Shown here piece by piece: positions 1 through 7,907 of a DNA stretch of 64,000 nucleotides. A program made the translations under genes and the position numbers. Position 1 is the first letter of the stretch, and every line of letters begins with the position of its first letter. Source of the DNA: Paenibacillus_Z sp042653205 (GTDB lineage: Bacteria > Bacillota > Bacilli > Paenibacillales > Paenibacillaceae); NCBI RefSeq assembly GCF_042653205.1, contig NZ_JBHSHY010000018.1, positions 1-64,000 of the forward strand. The letters run 5' to 3'. The notes under the pieces are model-generated. The model searched no databases. It saw nothing but the letters and a program-made list of their open reading frames with translations, and was not told the origin of the DNA.

Positions 1-378
1 TCCCGCATACCCAAGACCAAGCCCACCAGTTGAACTTCTTACTTTCCTTCAGATTCTCCTGAAGCCAAGGTGATGAAATCCTGCGAATGAGTGAGTATAT
101 GTGAGATAAACTCTTAAAACCGAGGGACGGGAGACGATAGTTTAACAAAGATTTAAGGTAGCCGACGTTTTTAGTCGGCTACCTTTTTATCTTTCCAGGG
201 CCTTTCCCCCCGCGGGCTGCAAAAAAATGAAGGGATGTCCACAGACCGCGTCCCCCTCTAGCGTGAAAAAAAGTCCCCAAGCGGCATCCAGAAGAAATGT
301 CTGTACGATGTCCGCTTCCTGTCCAAACACCAATGATAGCATTATCCATGTAGAAAAAATGTTCAGGAAGGTGATGAA
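1..378. other. Gene-free left edge ahead of the phage-derived cassette
   Basis: I see no convincing gene here. The only clear element is the terminator at 157-188. A weak 6-bp hairpin (CTTCAG/CTGAAG) lies at 47-64. Short open frames enter from the left edge and stop by position 73, so the tail of an upstream gene cannot be excluded. The composition is clearly more AT-rich than the chromosome beyond 2.5 kb, like the two genes that follow. Confidence 0.5.
157..188 (+). terminator. Strong intrinsic terminator upstream of the capsid cassette
   Basis: A 10-bp perfect stem (GGTAGCCGAC / GTCGGCTACC) closes a 7-nt loop and is followed by TTTTT. It would end transcription entering from the left, so the two phage-like genes probably rely on their own promoter between 190 and 360. 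Confidence 0.8.
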
Positions 379-852
379 ATGACAGTAAGGGAAGCGGCAG
401 AAACACTCAAGGTGCATCCAAGAACGATTTACAACATGATTGATGATGGGCGTCTCAAGGCAACGAAAAACTACCATGGAGCATGGGAAATATCAGACGA
501 GCAGATTGACCAAATGCTTAACGAGTCAATCAAACGTGGTGACAGGGCCATGGAGCTGGGGGGCGCAATCGATGTATTGCAGCCGCTTAATCAAAACAGC
601 TATAAAAACACTTTTCTCGAACTGATCGAAGTAGCAGAAAAGGCAGTAACAGCATTTAAGAGTGGCAACGCAAGACCAGAGACAATTATTTCTGATTTCA
701 AAAAAGTTATTACACGCTTGGACGAAACTGATTCCGTATCCTCATTCATTCGCAAAGTAATGTCATTAGCAGGTACGTATAACGATGAATCTTTCGAATC
801 GCTTGAACTGCTTGTAAACGTACTCGAATCTAGAAACAATAAGGCGGTGTAA
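379..852 (+). CDS. Excisionase-like helix-turn-helix protein
   Basis: This 157-residue protein begins with an HTH_17/excisionase-type DNA-binding domain, roughly residues 1-50. It has the typical pattern TVREAAETLKVHPRTIY followed by a wing-like segment containing GAWEISDEQID. Residues 60-157 form a helical, charged extension that I do not recognise. A purine-rich site (AGGAAGGTGAT) lies just before ATG 379. The capsid gene starts 2 nt after its stop, and the capsid ribosome binding site AAGGCGGTG overlaps its last codons, so the two are probably translationally coupled. Proteins of this kind usually act as excision factors or small regulators in prophages and integrative elements; which applies here is unknown. 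Composition matches the capsid gene and not the rest of the window. Confidence 0.75.
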   Translation: MTVREAAETLKVHPRTIYNMIDDGRLKATKNYHGAWEISDEQIDQMLNESIKRGDRAMELGGAIDVLQPLNQNSYKNTFLELIEVAEKAVTAFKSGNARPETIISDFKKVITRLDETDSVSSFIRKVMSLAGTYNDESFESLELLVNVLESRNNKAV

Positions 853-854
853 CC

Positions 855-2108
855 ATGAGAAACTTGAAGAAAATTAATGCGTTGAAACAGCAAATGGCCG
901 AGAAACGAACTTTGGCAAATCAGATGGCAGATGAAAATAAACTTGAAGAGGTGCGAGCAATTTCCGCAGAAATGCGCACCTTAAAAGAACAAATTGAAGC
1001 GCTGGAAGAATTGGACAATGTAGATCAGGGCCGAATTTCAAACGATTCTAAAGTAGATCCGCTTGGAGGCGAACCAGCTGCAGGAGCTCTAAACGAAACC
1101 CGGTCTCTGAAAAGAGAACAACGTATGAGTACACTTGCGAAGCCCTATATGATGGACGGGCAGAAGCGCACGCTTTCTTTAGGGAAGTACGTTAAGGGGA
1201 TCGTAACCGGAAACTGGACGAATGCAGAAGCGGAGCGTCGTGCAATGTCCGAGAACGTACTTACCGGCGGTGGCGTACTTGTGCCGGAATTGCTTTCTAC
1301 AGAGGTAATCGACCTGGCGCGCAACCAAGCTAGGGTTATCCAGGCAGGCGCATTAACCATCCCAATGGAATCCAATGCATTGACGCTGGCCAAGGTTATT
1401 AACGGACCAGCAGTTGCATGGAAAGCTGAAAATGCTCCTATTGCTGAATCTGACGTAACTTTTGGTGCAGCTGACCTGAAGGCTAAGACGCTAGTTGGAA
1501 TGGTGCGTTTAAGTGTAGAATTGTTCGAGGATGCGGAAAACATTGATTCTATTATAGAACAAGAACTTGCGGCAGCTCTCGCCCTAGAATTGGATCGCGC
1601 CACATTGTTCGGTACTGGAATCGATGATGAACCGCTAGGACTGTACCGTACCTCCGGATTGCAAAAGATTGATATGGGCGTTAACGGTGACAAGTTGGAA
1701 GGGTATTTCCCGTTTTCCCAAGCGGCTGAAATGATCCAGAATGTCAACGGAGAAGCTACAGGGGTCATATGGGCCCCGAGAACAGCCGGTGCTGTAGATC
1801 GGCTTACGGACACTTCGGGACAGCCTCTGAAGGCTCCAGCGTCGTTTGAGAGCCTTAAGAAATACTCGACCAATCAAGTCCCCATCAACCTTGCACATGG
1901 TACCACAAATAACGCGAGCGTGGCGCTTCTGGGGGACTGGTCGAAGCTCTACATTGGTACCCGCACTAACCTTACCTTAGAAACGAGCAGAGAGGCTGAA
2001 GGGGCGTTTGGTAAGCTCCAAGTAGTCATTAGGGCTTACCTCCGTGCAGACGTACTGGCGTCCAAGCCAAATCACTTTGTAGCCATTGAGGGAATCGTTC
2101 CAGCTTAA
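855..2108 (+). CDS. HK97-family phage major capsid protein
   Basis: This 417-residue protein has the layout of HK97 gp5-type capsid precursors. A coiled-coil, Lys/Glu-rich N-terminal delta (scaffold-like) region covers about residues 1-65, a linker follows to about 110, and the capsid fold runs from about 125 to the end. Family-typical stretches include the N-arm ending GGGVLVPELLSTEVIDLAR, an E-loop/P-domain region with AWKAENAPIAESDVTF, the helix-rich LSVELFEDAENIDSIIEQEL, the GTGIDDEPLG turn and the C-terminal RAYLRADVLASKPNHFV. The gene is intact. No portal, terminase or maturation protease lies in the visible DNA, although most of this class need a protease to remove the delta domain. 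It may be a prophage remnant, part of a capsid-carrying satellite whose other genes lie to the left, or a domesticated shell protein. The identification is firm; the biological role is open. Confidence 0.9.
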   Translation: MRNLKKINALKQQMAEKRTLANQMADENKLEEVRAISAEMRTLKEQIEALEELDNVDQGRISNDSKVDPLGGEPAAGALNETRSLKREQRMSTLAKPYMMDGQKRTLSLGKYVKGIVTGNWTNAEAERRAMSENVLTGGGVLVPELLSTEVIDLARNQARVIQAGALTIPMESNALTLAKVINGPAVAWKAENAPIAESDVTFGAADLKAKTLVGMVRLSVELFEDAENIDSIIEQELAAALALELDRATLFGTGIDDEPLGLYRTSGLQKIDMGVNGDKLEGYFPFSQAAEMIQNVNGEATGVIWAPRTAGAVDRLTDTSGQPLKAPASFESLKKYSTNQVPINLAHGTTNNASVALLGDWSKLYIGTRTNLTLETSREAEGAFGKLQVVIRAYLRADVLASKPNHFVAIEGIVPA

Positions 2109-2120
2109 ACAAAACATGCC

Positions 2121-2152
2121 AAGGCCGGCACAAGATGTGCGGGCCTTTTGTC
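2121..2152 (+). terminator. Intrinsic terminator of the capsid gene
   Basis: The arms AAGGCCGGCACA and TGTGCGGGCCTT pair with one mismatch around a short AGA loop and are followed by TTTG. It starts 12 nt after the capsid stop codon and closes the two-gene cassette. Confidence 0.75.
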
Positions 2153-2588
2153 TGTACCTTATATTGAAGGAAAGCGAGAACAATCGTGGCCAGGTGCGAT
2201 TATCTAAGAGCAGCTGAGCCCTTGTTTTTATTTTATCTTCGTCATCAATTCGTCATCAATTTGATTTATTTTGTGATGATGTTAAAACATAAAGTGATAA
2301 AAAGCTTGATATTACTGGGGTAATTAAAAATCCGGGGCCCTTCTTTCGAAGGGCCCCTTTCATGGGAGAGGAGAAACCGGACGAAGAGCTTATGGGGAAA
2401 CGTAAGTCTTCTCCGCGGTTGTCTACGGCATCTCGCGACGCCGATATCTTCAGAATGCCCAGATTGCGGCGGCTTATACCTCGACTTGGAAATCATTTTT
2501 CCCGAAATCGGTTACGGCTTCCGAATTCCTGTTGTATGATTTTCTTAGGCATTGCCTGAGTTGAAAGCGGGAAGGGGTTCGCACGCAG
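2153..2588. other. Gene-free stretch between capsid cassette and hydroxyacid dehydrogenase
   Basis: About 430 nt with no supportable gene. An open frame at 2362-2559 lacks a ribosome binding site and family-like sequence. The stretch holds a short direct repeat (CGTCATCAATT twice near 2240-2262) and the strong terminator at 2334-2360. The change from AT-rich to GC-rich composition occurs here, so one border of the acquired segment probably lies between about 2330 and 2450. I found no tRNA gene or obvious attachment-site duplication. Confidence 0.5.
2334..2360 (+). terminator. Second intrinsic terminator after the capsid cassette
   Basis: A perfect 10-bp stem (GGGGCCCTTC / GAAGGGCCCC) with a TTTC loop and a short TTT run. 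No gene ends directly before it, so it either backs up the terminator at 2121 or belongs to an unrecognised short transcript. Confidence 0.75.
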
Positions 2589-3545
2589 ATGAAGATTGTG
2601 GTATTGGACGGGTATACGCTCAATCCGGGCGATTTGAGCTGGGACGAAATCGGCCGGCTGGGGGAGCTGACCGTATACGAGCGCACCTCATACGGGAAGA
2701 TCGTTTCCCGGGCGAAGGGGGCGGAGCTGATTTTGACGAACAAGACGCCGCTTCCGGCGGAGGTTATCCGCGAGCTGCCGTCGCTGCGCTATATCGGTGT
2801 TTTGGCGACCGGTTACAATATCGTCGATGTGGACGAGGCGAGGAAGCGGGAGATCGTCGTGACGAACGTGCCCGACTACAGCAACGCGGCGGTCGCGCAG
2901 TTGGTTTTCGCGTTCATGCTGGAATTTGCGAGCCGCGTCGGCGTGCACAGCGACGCGGCCCGCGGCGGCCGGTGGGCGGCCGGGCCGGACTTCTCGTTCA
3001 CGCTCTCGCCTCTGCGCGATCTGGCCGGCAAGACGCTCGGCCTGATCGGCTTCGGCAGCATCGGGCAGCAAGTCGCGCGCATCGCACTGGCGTTCGGCAT
3101 GAACGTCATCGTACATACCCGTACGCCGAAGGGGGTTCCCGGACTGGAGGCCGTCCGGTTCGTTGCGAAGGAAGACGCGTTCCGCGAGGCAGACATCGTC
3201 TCGCTGCACTGTCCGCTCACGCCGGATACGCAGGGGATCGTGAATCGCGCTACGCTGGCGCTGATGAAACGGGACGCGCTGCTCATCAACACGGCGCGAG
3301 GCGGCCATGTGGAGGAGCGCGAGCTGGCGGAGGCGCTGAACGAAGGGCGCATCGCCGGCGCGGGGCTGGACGTGCTCGTCGCGGAGCCGCCGGCGCCCGG
3401 CAATCCGCTGCTCTCGGCGGCTAATTGCCTCGTCACGCCCCACATCGGCTGGGCGACGGTCGAAGCGCGAAGCCGGCTGATGGCGATCGCCGCGAACAAT
3501 CTGCGCGCGTTCCTGCAAGGGAATGTCGTTAACCGGGTGAATTGA
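2589..3545 (+). CDS. D-2-hydroxyacid dehydrogenase (glycerate/hydroxypyruvate reductase-like)
   Basis: This 318-residue cytoplasmic enzyme belongs to the D-isomer-specific 2-hydroxyacid dehydrogenases, which interconvert 2-keto acids and D-2-hydroxyacids with NAD(P)H. The Rossmann motif GFGSIGQQVAR lies near residue 155. The catalytic Arg is in NTARGG, the Glu in VAEPP and the His in TPHIGW, so all three key residues are present. The length is normal for the family. The ATG start follows GGGAAGGGG at a slightly long distance. The lrgA-like gene begins 4 nt after the stop, so the three genes to 4594 look like one operon. Substrate cannot be decided from sequence; hydroxypyruvate/glyoxylate or a branched 2-keto acid are the usual options. 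Confidence 0.85.
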   Translation: MKIVVLDGYTLNPGDLSWDEIGRLGELTVYERTSYGKIVSRAKGAELILTNKTPLPAEVIRELPSLRYIGVLATGYNIVDVDEARKREIVVTNVPDYSNAAVAQLVFAFMLEFASRVGVHSDAARGGRWAAGPDFSFTLSPLRDLAGKTLGLIGFGSIGQQVARIALAFGMNVIVHTRTPKGVPGLEAVRFVAKEDAFREADIVSLHCPLTPDTQGIVNRATLALMKRDALLINTARGGHVEERELAEALNEGRIAGAGLDVLVAEPPAPGNPLLSAANCLVTPHIGWATVEARSRLMAIAANNLRAFLQGNVVNRVN

Positions 3546-3549
3546 GGCC

Positions 3550-3915
3550 GTGCGGGGCTTTTGCATCATCATGGGCTTTGACGGCGCCGGCTTCCTGCTC
3601 CACCAAACGGCCGGCGTGCCGCTGCCGTCGCATGTGCTGGGACTGCTGCTGCTGACGGCCGCGCTGTTCTTGCGGGTGATCAAGCTTGAATGGATCGAAG
3701 GCAGCGCGGCTTTCCTGACCAAGCATATGATGCTGTTCTTCGTGCCGTTGCTGGCGGGAGCCGCTGCCATCGCGCCCATGCTCGGGGAATCCTGGCTGGC
3801 TGCGCTCGTCGGCGTCACGGCCGGAACGGCGGCCGTCATGGTTGGAACGGGGCTTGCGACGAAATGGCTGACGCGCGGACGCGAGAAGAGGGAGGAGACG
3901 CAGCATGAACGATAG
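3550..3915 (+). CDS. lrgA: LrgA/CidA-family membrane protein
   Basis: This 121-residue hydrophobic protein has the LrgA/CidA signature: a PLPSHVLGLLLL segment near residue 25 (family: IPGSILGLLLL), then KLEWIEGSAAFL and a HMMLFFVPLLAG helix. It has about four membrane helices. LrgA/CidA proteins are holin-like partners of LrgB/CidB; they influence murein hydrolase activity, and recent work links LrgAB to pyruvate or overflow-metabolite transport. The GTG start at 3550 is the only usual start codon downstream of an in-frame stop at 3538. The N-terminus is therefore slightly shorter than typical. It overlaps the next gene by 11 nt, as expected for the obligate pair. Confidence 0.85.
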   Translation: MRGFCIIMGFDGAGFLLHQTAGVPLPSHVLGLLLLTAALFLRVIKLEWIEGSAAFLTKHMMLFFVPLLAGAAAIAPMLGESWLAALVGVTAGTAAVMVGTGLATKWLTRGREKREETQHER

Positions 3916-4594
3916 CCTGCTAGCCGATCCGCTGCTCGGGACGACGCTAACGCTCGCGGTTTACGCGGCGGCCGTCCTCGCCTACCGCAAGCTCCCGTGG
4001 CTGCATCCGCTGATCGGCGCGCCGCTGATCGTCTATCTCTGCCTGCGCCTCGCTGGTATCTCGTTCGACGCGTACCGCATCGGCGGCGACCTCGTATCGT
4101 TCTTCCTCGGACCGGCGACGGTGGCGATGGCGGTCCCGCTGTACAAGCACGCTATGCGCCTGAAGGCGATGCTGCCCTCGCTGCTGCTCGGCGCGCTCGC
4201 CGGAAGCGCGCTCGGCCTGCTCGTCAACGCCGCGTGCGTGCTCGCTTTCGGCGGCACCGGCGCCTTTCTGCGCGCGGCGCTGCCGAAGTCCGTCACCTCG
4301 GCGGTAGCCGTGGATTTGTCCGGCTGGCTCGGCGGCTCGCCGGCGTTGACGGCGGCGCTGACCGTGCTGACCGGCCTGTTCGGCAGCGTGACGGGACCGT
4401 GGCTGCTGCGGCTGTGCGGCGTATCCGGCAAGATCGCGTCCTCCATCGCGATCGGCGCCGCCGCCCACGGCATCGGTTCCGCGCGGTTGCTCGCGGAATC
4501 AGAGGAGCGCGGCGGGCTGAGCGGCTTCTCGATGGCGGCGAGCGCGGTCTTTACACCGGTGCTTCTGCTGCCCGTGCATGTTTGGCTGCTATAA
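3905..4594 (+). CDS. lrgB: LrgB-family membrane protein
   Basis: This 229-residue integral membrane protein is LrgB/CidB-like. It has the family stretches FFLGPATVAMAVPLYK (about residue 67), LPKSVTSAVAVDLS (about 126), a GGSPALTAALTVLTGLFG helix and AAAHGIGSARLL near 190. The length fits the family. It follows lrgA with an 11-nt overlap. In other Firmicutes the LrgAB pair is controlled by LytSR or CcpA; neither regulator is visible nearby. Its co-transcription with a 2-hydroxyacid dehydrogenase suggests a role in handling a small organic acid, which is inference. Confidence 0.88.
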   Translation: MNDSLLADPLLGTTLTLAVYAAAVLAYRKLPWLHPLIGAPLIVYLCLRLAGISFDAYRIGGDLVSFFLGPATVAMAVPLYKHAMRLKAMLPSLLLGALAGSALGLLVNAACVLAFGGTGAFLRAALPKSVTSAVAVDLSGWLGGSPALTAALTVLTGLFGSVTGPWLLRLCGVSGKIASSIAIGAAAHGIGSARLLAESEERGGLSGFSMAASAVFTPVLLLPVHVWLL

Positions 4595-4653
4595 CGAAGC
4601 GCGCGAGAATCGCAACGATAGATGTCGCGTCAACTTTTATCTTTTCTTAAGGT

Positions 4654-4678
4654 TTGTCGATATTTTTTCTGCTATAGT
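4654..4678 (+). promoter_or_regulatory. Extended -10 promoter of the foldase gene
   Basis: TGCTATAGT at 4670-4678 fits an extended -10 element (TG-N-TATAGT). The -35 region is weak (TTGTCG is too close). It lies about 50 nt before the TTG start of the PrsA-like gene. Confidence 0.45.
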
Positions 4679-4728
4679 GACACAGTAGAGATAAGACGAC
4701 TGCTAATTGCCGGAAGGGAGATTTCAAG

Positions 4729-5940
4729 TTGAACGACAAAGAGAAAGAATTGAAGAAGGACAGCGAGCAATCGTTGGAGCAAGACACTGCCCAAGCGAGC
4801 GCGGATAGGGAAGAAACCGCGCGCGAACGCGAAGCAGCGGCGAACGAGGCCGGGCTCGCGAACGCGGACGAGCATAAGGACGAGCCTTTCGAGCGGGACG
4901 AAGAGGAGCGCGAAGAAGACGAACGCCGGCCGGCGCCGGCGGCATTCGTCTCGAAGCCGTCCCGCGGCGGCAAGGCGTGGATGTATATTTCCCTTGGTCT
5001 CGCGCTGATTCTGATCGTCGTATTGGTCAAGCCTCCATTCGGCGGCAGCTCGGACAAGCAAGCCGTCGGTTCCGTCAACGGCGTCTCGATTACGAAAGAC
5101 CAGCTCTACGACGCGATGGCCAAGCTCGGCGGCGCGCAAACGATGGACAACCTGATCCAGGACGAGCTCATCAAGCAGGAAGCCGACAAGAAGGGCATCG
5201 TCATCACAGCTGCCGACGTTGACAAAGAAATCGAAAATATTAAGAAGCGCTTCCCGTCGGAAGCCGATTTCGAGAGCGCGCTTATGCAAAGCGGCATGAC
5301 GCTGGAAGACCTGAAGGCGCAAACGCCGATGCAGCTCCGGATTCGCAAAATCCTCGAGCCGCAAGCGCAAGTGACGGACAAGGACGTCGAAGATTACTTT
5401 AATCAAAACAAAGCGCAATTTGATCAGCCGGAAGAGGTCAAGGCGTCGCACATCCTCGTGGCGACCAAAGAAGAAGCAGAGGCGATCATTAAGCAACTGG
5501 AAGGCGGCGCGGACTTCGCGACGCTGGCGAAAGAAAAATCGACGGACACGGGTACGAAGGACAACGGCGGCGACCTCGGCTTCTTCGGCAAAGGCGCGAT
5601 GGACCCGGCTTTCGAGAAAGCGGCGTTCGCGCTGAAGGTCGGCGAAATGACGAAGGAACCGGTCAAATCCCAATACGGCTACCACATCATTAAAGTCACG
5701 GACCGTCATGAAGCCAAACCGGCGACGCTGGCCGAGAAGAAAGACGAGATCAAGGAACAGCTCATCCAGTCGAAAGTATCGGATCTGTCGGCGACGTGGT
5801 TGGACGATCTGAAGAAGAAGGCGCAAATCACGAATACGCTCGCGGCAACTGAAGACGCTGCGGACGCGACGGGCACTGCTACGACGGGCAACGCTTCGGC
5901 CGGCAATACCGCGACAGGTAACGCTGCGACAAGTAAATAA
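4729..5940 (+). CDS. Membrane-anchored PrsA-like foldase (parvulin peptidyl-prolyl isomerase)
   Basis: This 403-residue protein has a SurA/PrsA-like chaperone region (about residues 110-225) with VGSVNGVSITKDQLYD. A parvulin (PpiC) domain follows at about 235-325, with ASHILVATKEEAEAI, DLGFFGKGAMDPAFE and SQYGYHIIKVTD. Unlike classical PrsA it has no lipobox. A single membrane helix (about residues 84-100) is preceded by roughly 80 very acidic, Glu/Asp-rich residues predicted to stay in the cytoplasm. The C-terminus is a Gly/Asn/Thr/Ala repeat tail. It should help fold exported proteins at the outer face of the membrane. The start is TTG at 4729 behind GGAAGGGAG at 8 nt. The gene stands alone, with its own promoter and terminator. 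Confidence 0.85.
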   Translation: MNDKEKELKKDSEQSLEQDTAQASADREETAREREAAANEAGLANADEHKDEPFERDEEEREEDERRPAPAAFVSKPSRGGKAWMYISLGLALILIVVLVKPPFGGSSDKQAVGSVNGVSITKDQLYDAMAKLGGAQTMDNLIQDELIKQEADKKGIVITAADVDKEIENIKKRFPSEADFESALMQSGMTLEDLKAQTPMQLRIRKILEPQAQVTDKDVEDYFNQNKAQFDQPEEVKASHILVATKEEAEAIIKQLEGGADFATLAKEKSTDTGTKDNGGDLGFFGKGAMDPAFEKAAFALKVGEMTKEPVKSQYGYHIIKVTDRHEAKPATLAEKKDEIKEQLIQSKVSDLSATWLDDLKKKAQITNTLAATEDAADATGTATTGNASAGNTATGNAATSK

Positions 5941-5958
5941 GCACCATCGCGGGCATGA

Positions 5959-5998
5959 GCACCACAAGCCAGAAATTGGCTTGCGGTGCATTTTTGTT
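5959..5998 (+). terminator. Intrinsic terminator after the foldase gene
   Basis: The arms GCACCACAAGCCA and TGGCTTGCGGTGC pair with one mismatch and are followed by ATTTTTGTTTT. A second stop of U-rich sequence continues to about 6000. Confidence 0.85.
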
Positions 5999-6119
5999 TT
6001 ACGGATATAATGAATAAGGAAACTGAGGCGCAGCAACGATGTATTCGTTTTCAGTCACGTTGGTGTTAACTAAGCTGACACAAGGGGATAGTAAATCTTT
6101 ACAAGCGTTCAAATTGTAT

Positions 6120-6148
6120 TTTACAAATTGTAAAAAAGGATGTATGAT
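6120..6148 (+). promoter_or_regulatory. Sigma-A promoter of the opp operon
   Basis: TTTACA at 6120-6125 and TATGAT at 6143-6148 are separated by exactly 17 nt, each one base off consensus. The expected start point near 6155 lies downstream of the TTG at 6148, which excludes that codon as the oppA start and supports ATG 6202. Confidence 0.75.
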
Positions 6149-6201
6149 TGGCTACAGGATTTAAAAAATTATACATTTTGCATGGAGGCGGGCTCTTAAG
6201 A

Positions 6202-7824
6202 ATGAAGAAGAAAATGCTGCTTATGGTTTCACTCATGCTGGTCCTGACGGGGGTGTTGTCAGCCTGCGGGAAGAGCGGATCGGGTTCCGCCGAGACGTTC
6301 CGGATGAACCTGACGTCCGAGCCGCCTAGTCTTGACGTCTCCCAAGCGCAAGACCAAGTATCGTTTACGGTACTTACCGGCCTGTTCGAAGGTCTGGTGC
6401 GCACAGATGCAGAAGGCAACATCGTACCGGGCGTAGCCGAGAAATGGGACGTTTCCGCGGACGGCAAAAAATACACGTTCCATCTGCGCGACAACGCAAA
6501 ATGGTCCAACGGGGACCCGGTAACGGCGCAAGACTTCGAGTACTCGTGGAAACGCACGCTCGATCCGAAACTCAACCCGCCGGCTCCTTACGCTTACCAG
6601 CTCTACTACATCAAGAACGGCCAGAACTACAACGTCGCGAAGGATAACCCGAATCACATCACGGATCCGAGCCAAGTCGGCGTTAAAGCGCTTGACGACA
6701 AGACGCTTGAAGTCGATCTGGAAAACCCGACGCCATACTTCCTGAACATCGCGGCGTTCTTCACGGCTTATCCGGTGAAAAAAGACGCGAACTTCGCGGA
6801 AGCGAAAGGTTACATCAGCAATGGACCGTTCAAGATGAAATCGTGGAAGCACGGCGATTCCATCGAGCTCGTACCGAACGAAAACTACTGGGATAAAGAC
6901 AGCATCAAGCTGAAGAGCGTTAAATTCTCGATGGTTAAAGATCCGAACACCGAGCTGAACATGTATAAAACCGGCCAGCTGGATTGGGCAGGGAAGCCTA
7001 CGGGCGCAATTCCGCCGGAGCAACTGGACAAGTACCGTCAAGAAAATAGCAAAGAGCTGTCCATCAAAGGCATCGCAAGCACGTACTACTACAACTTCAA
7101 CAACACGAAGAAGCCGTTCGACAACGTTAAAGTCCGCCAAGCGCTCTCGATGGCGATCAATCGTCAAGACATCGTCGACAAAGTCACGAAAGCTGGCGAA
7201 GTGCCGGCATATGGCTTCGTATCGACCGGTATCCACGGCGTGAACGGCGAATACCGTTCCGAAGTGAAAGACGATTACTTCAAAGAAGACGTTGCAAAAG
7301 CGAAAGAACTGCTTGCCGCAGGCCTGAAAGAAGAAGGCATGACGAAAATGCCTGAATTCACGCTCGCATTCAACGAAGGCCTGCACAAAACGGTTGCGGA
7401 AGCGATCGCGAACATGTGGAAAGAAAACCTCGGCATCGACGTCAAACTCGAGCTGCAGGAATGGAAAGTCTTCTTGAAAAACCGTCAAAGCCTGAACTAC
7501 GACGTCGCTCGCGCAGGCTGGGGCGCAGACTACAACGATCCGATGACGTTCATCGACATGTTCACGTCGAATGGCGGCAACAACGACATCGGCTTCAAAA
7601 ATCCGGAATACGACGCGCTGGTTAAAGAGGCGTACGCTACGGCGGATCAACAAAAACGCGTTGACGCGATGGCGAAAGCGGAGAAAATCCTCATCGGCGA
7701 CAATCAAGCGATCATGCCGCTGTACTACTACTCCTCCGCACAGCTGATCAAGCCGTACGTCAAGAACTACGTGATTGACTTCAGCGGTAACGTGGACTAC
7801 ACGCGTATTTCGATCGAAAAATAA
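6202..7824 (+). CDS. oppA: Oligopeptide ABC transporter substrate-binding lipoprotein
   Basis: This 540-residue extracytoplasmic protein binds peptides for import (SBP_bac_5 family). The signal peptide starts with MKKKMLLM and ends in the lipobox LSAC at about residue 20, so it is lipid-anchored after processing. Family landmarks follow: SEPPSLDVSQAQD, LTGLFEGLVR, TFHLRDNAKWSNGDPVTAQDF, GNGPF-like SNGPFKMKSW, and RQALSMAINRQDIV in the second lobe. The start is taken at ATG 6202, because a GGAGG site lies 13 nt upstream and the mapped promoter excludes earlier codons. It opens the oppABCDF operon. The spacing to oppB holds a hairpin that may keep oppA message more abundant. Peptide length preference cannot be read from sequence. 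Confidence 0.92.
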   Translation: MKKKMLLMVSLMLVLTGVLSACGKSGSGSAETFRMNLTSEPPSLDVSQAQDQVSFTVLTGLFEGLVRTDAEGNIVPGVAEKWDVSADGKKYTFHLRDNAKWSNGDPVTAQDFEYSWKRTLDPKLNPPAPYAYQLYYIKNGQNYNVAKDNPNHITDPSQVGVKALDDKTLEVDLENPTPYFLNIAAFFTAYPVKKDANFAEAKGYISNGPFKMKSWKHGDSIELVPNENYWDKDSIKLKSVKFSMVKDPNTELNMYKTGQLDWAGKPTGAIPPEQLDKYRQENSKELSIKGIASTYYYNFNNTKKPFDNVKVRQALSMAINRQDIVDKVTKAGEVPAYGFVSTGIHGVNGEYRSEVKDDYFKEDVAKAKELLAAGLKEEGMTKMPEFTLAFNEGLHKTVAEAIANMWKENLGIDVKLELQEWKVFLKNRQSLNYDVARAGWGADYNDPMTFIDMFTSNGGNNDIGFKNPEYDALVKEAYATADQQKRVDAMAKAEKILIGDNQAIMPLYYYSSAQLIKPYVKNYVIDFSGNVDYTRISIEK

Positions 7825-7849
7825 TACGATTTAAGAATTCAGGGGACAT

Positions 7850-7882
7850 AGGGATATATGTGGTATACCCATATATATCCCT
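7850..7882 (+). promoter_or_regulatory. Intercistronic hairpin between oppA and oppB
   Basis: An imperfect inverted repeat (AGGGATATATG... / ...CATATATATCCCT) with a TGGTATACCC centre folds into a long AT-rich stem. It is followed by TCTC and not a U run. Such structures often act as partial terminators or 3'-end protectors, giving more binding protein than permease. Confidence 0.55.
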
Positions 7883-7907
7883 TCTCTATGATTGGAGAGT
7901 GCTTAAG

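Noticed and set aside
2362..2559. 65-codon plus-strand frame MGEEKPDEEL...
   Set aside because: No ribosome binding site, starts inside the 3' flank of a terminator, and composition does not look protein-like.
1..2588. tRNA gene or attachment-site duplication flanking the capsid cassette
   Set aside because: I looked for a tRNA-like cloverleaf and matching direct repeats at both ends and found none; the left border may lie outside the window.
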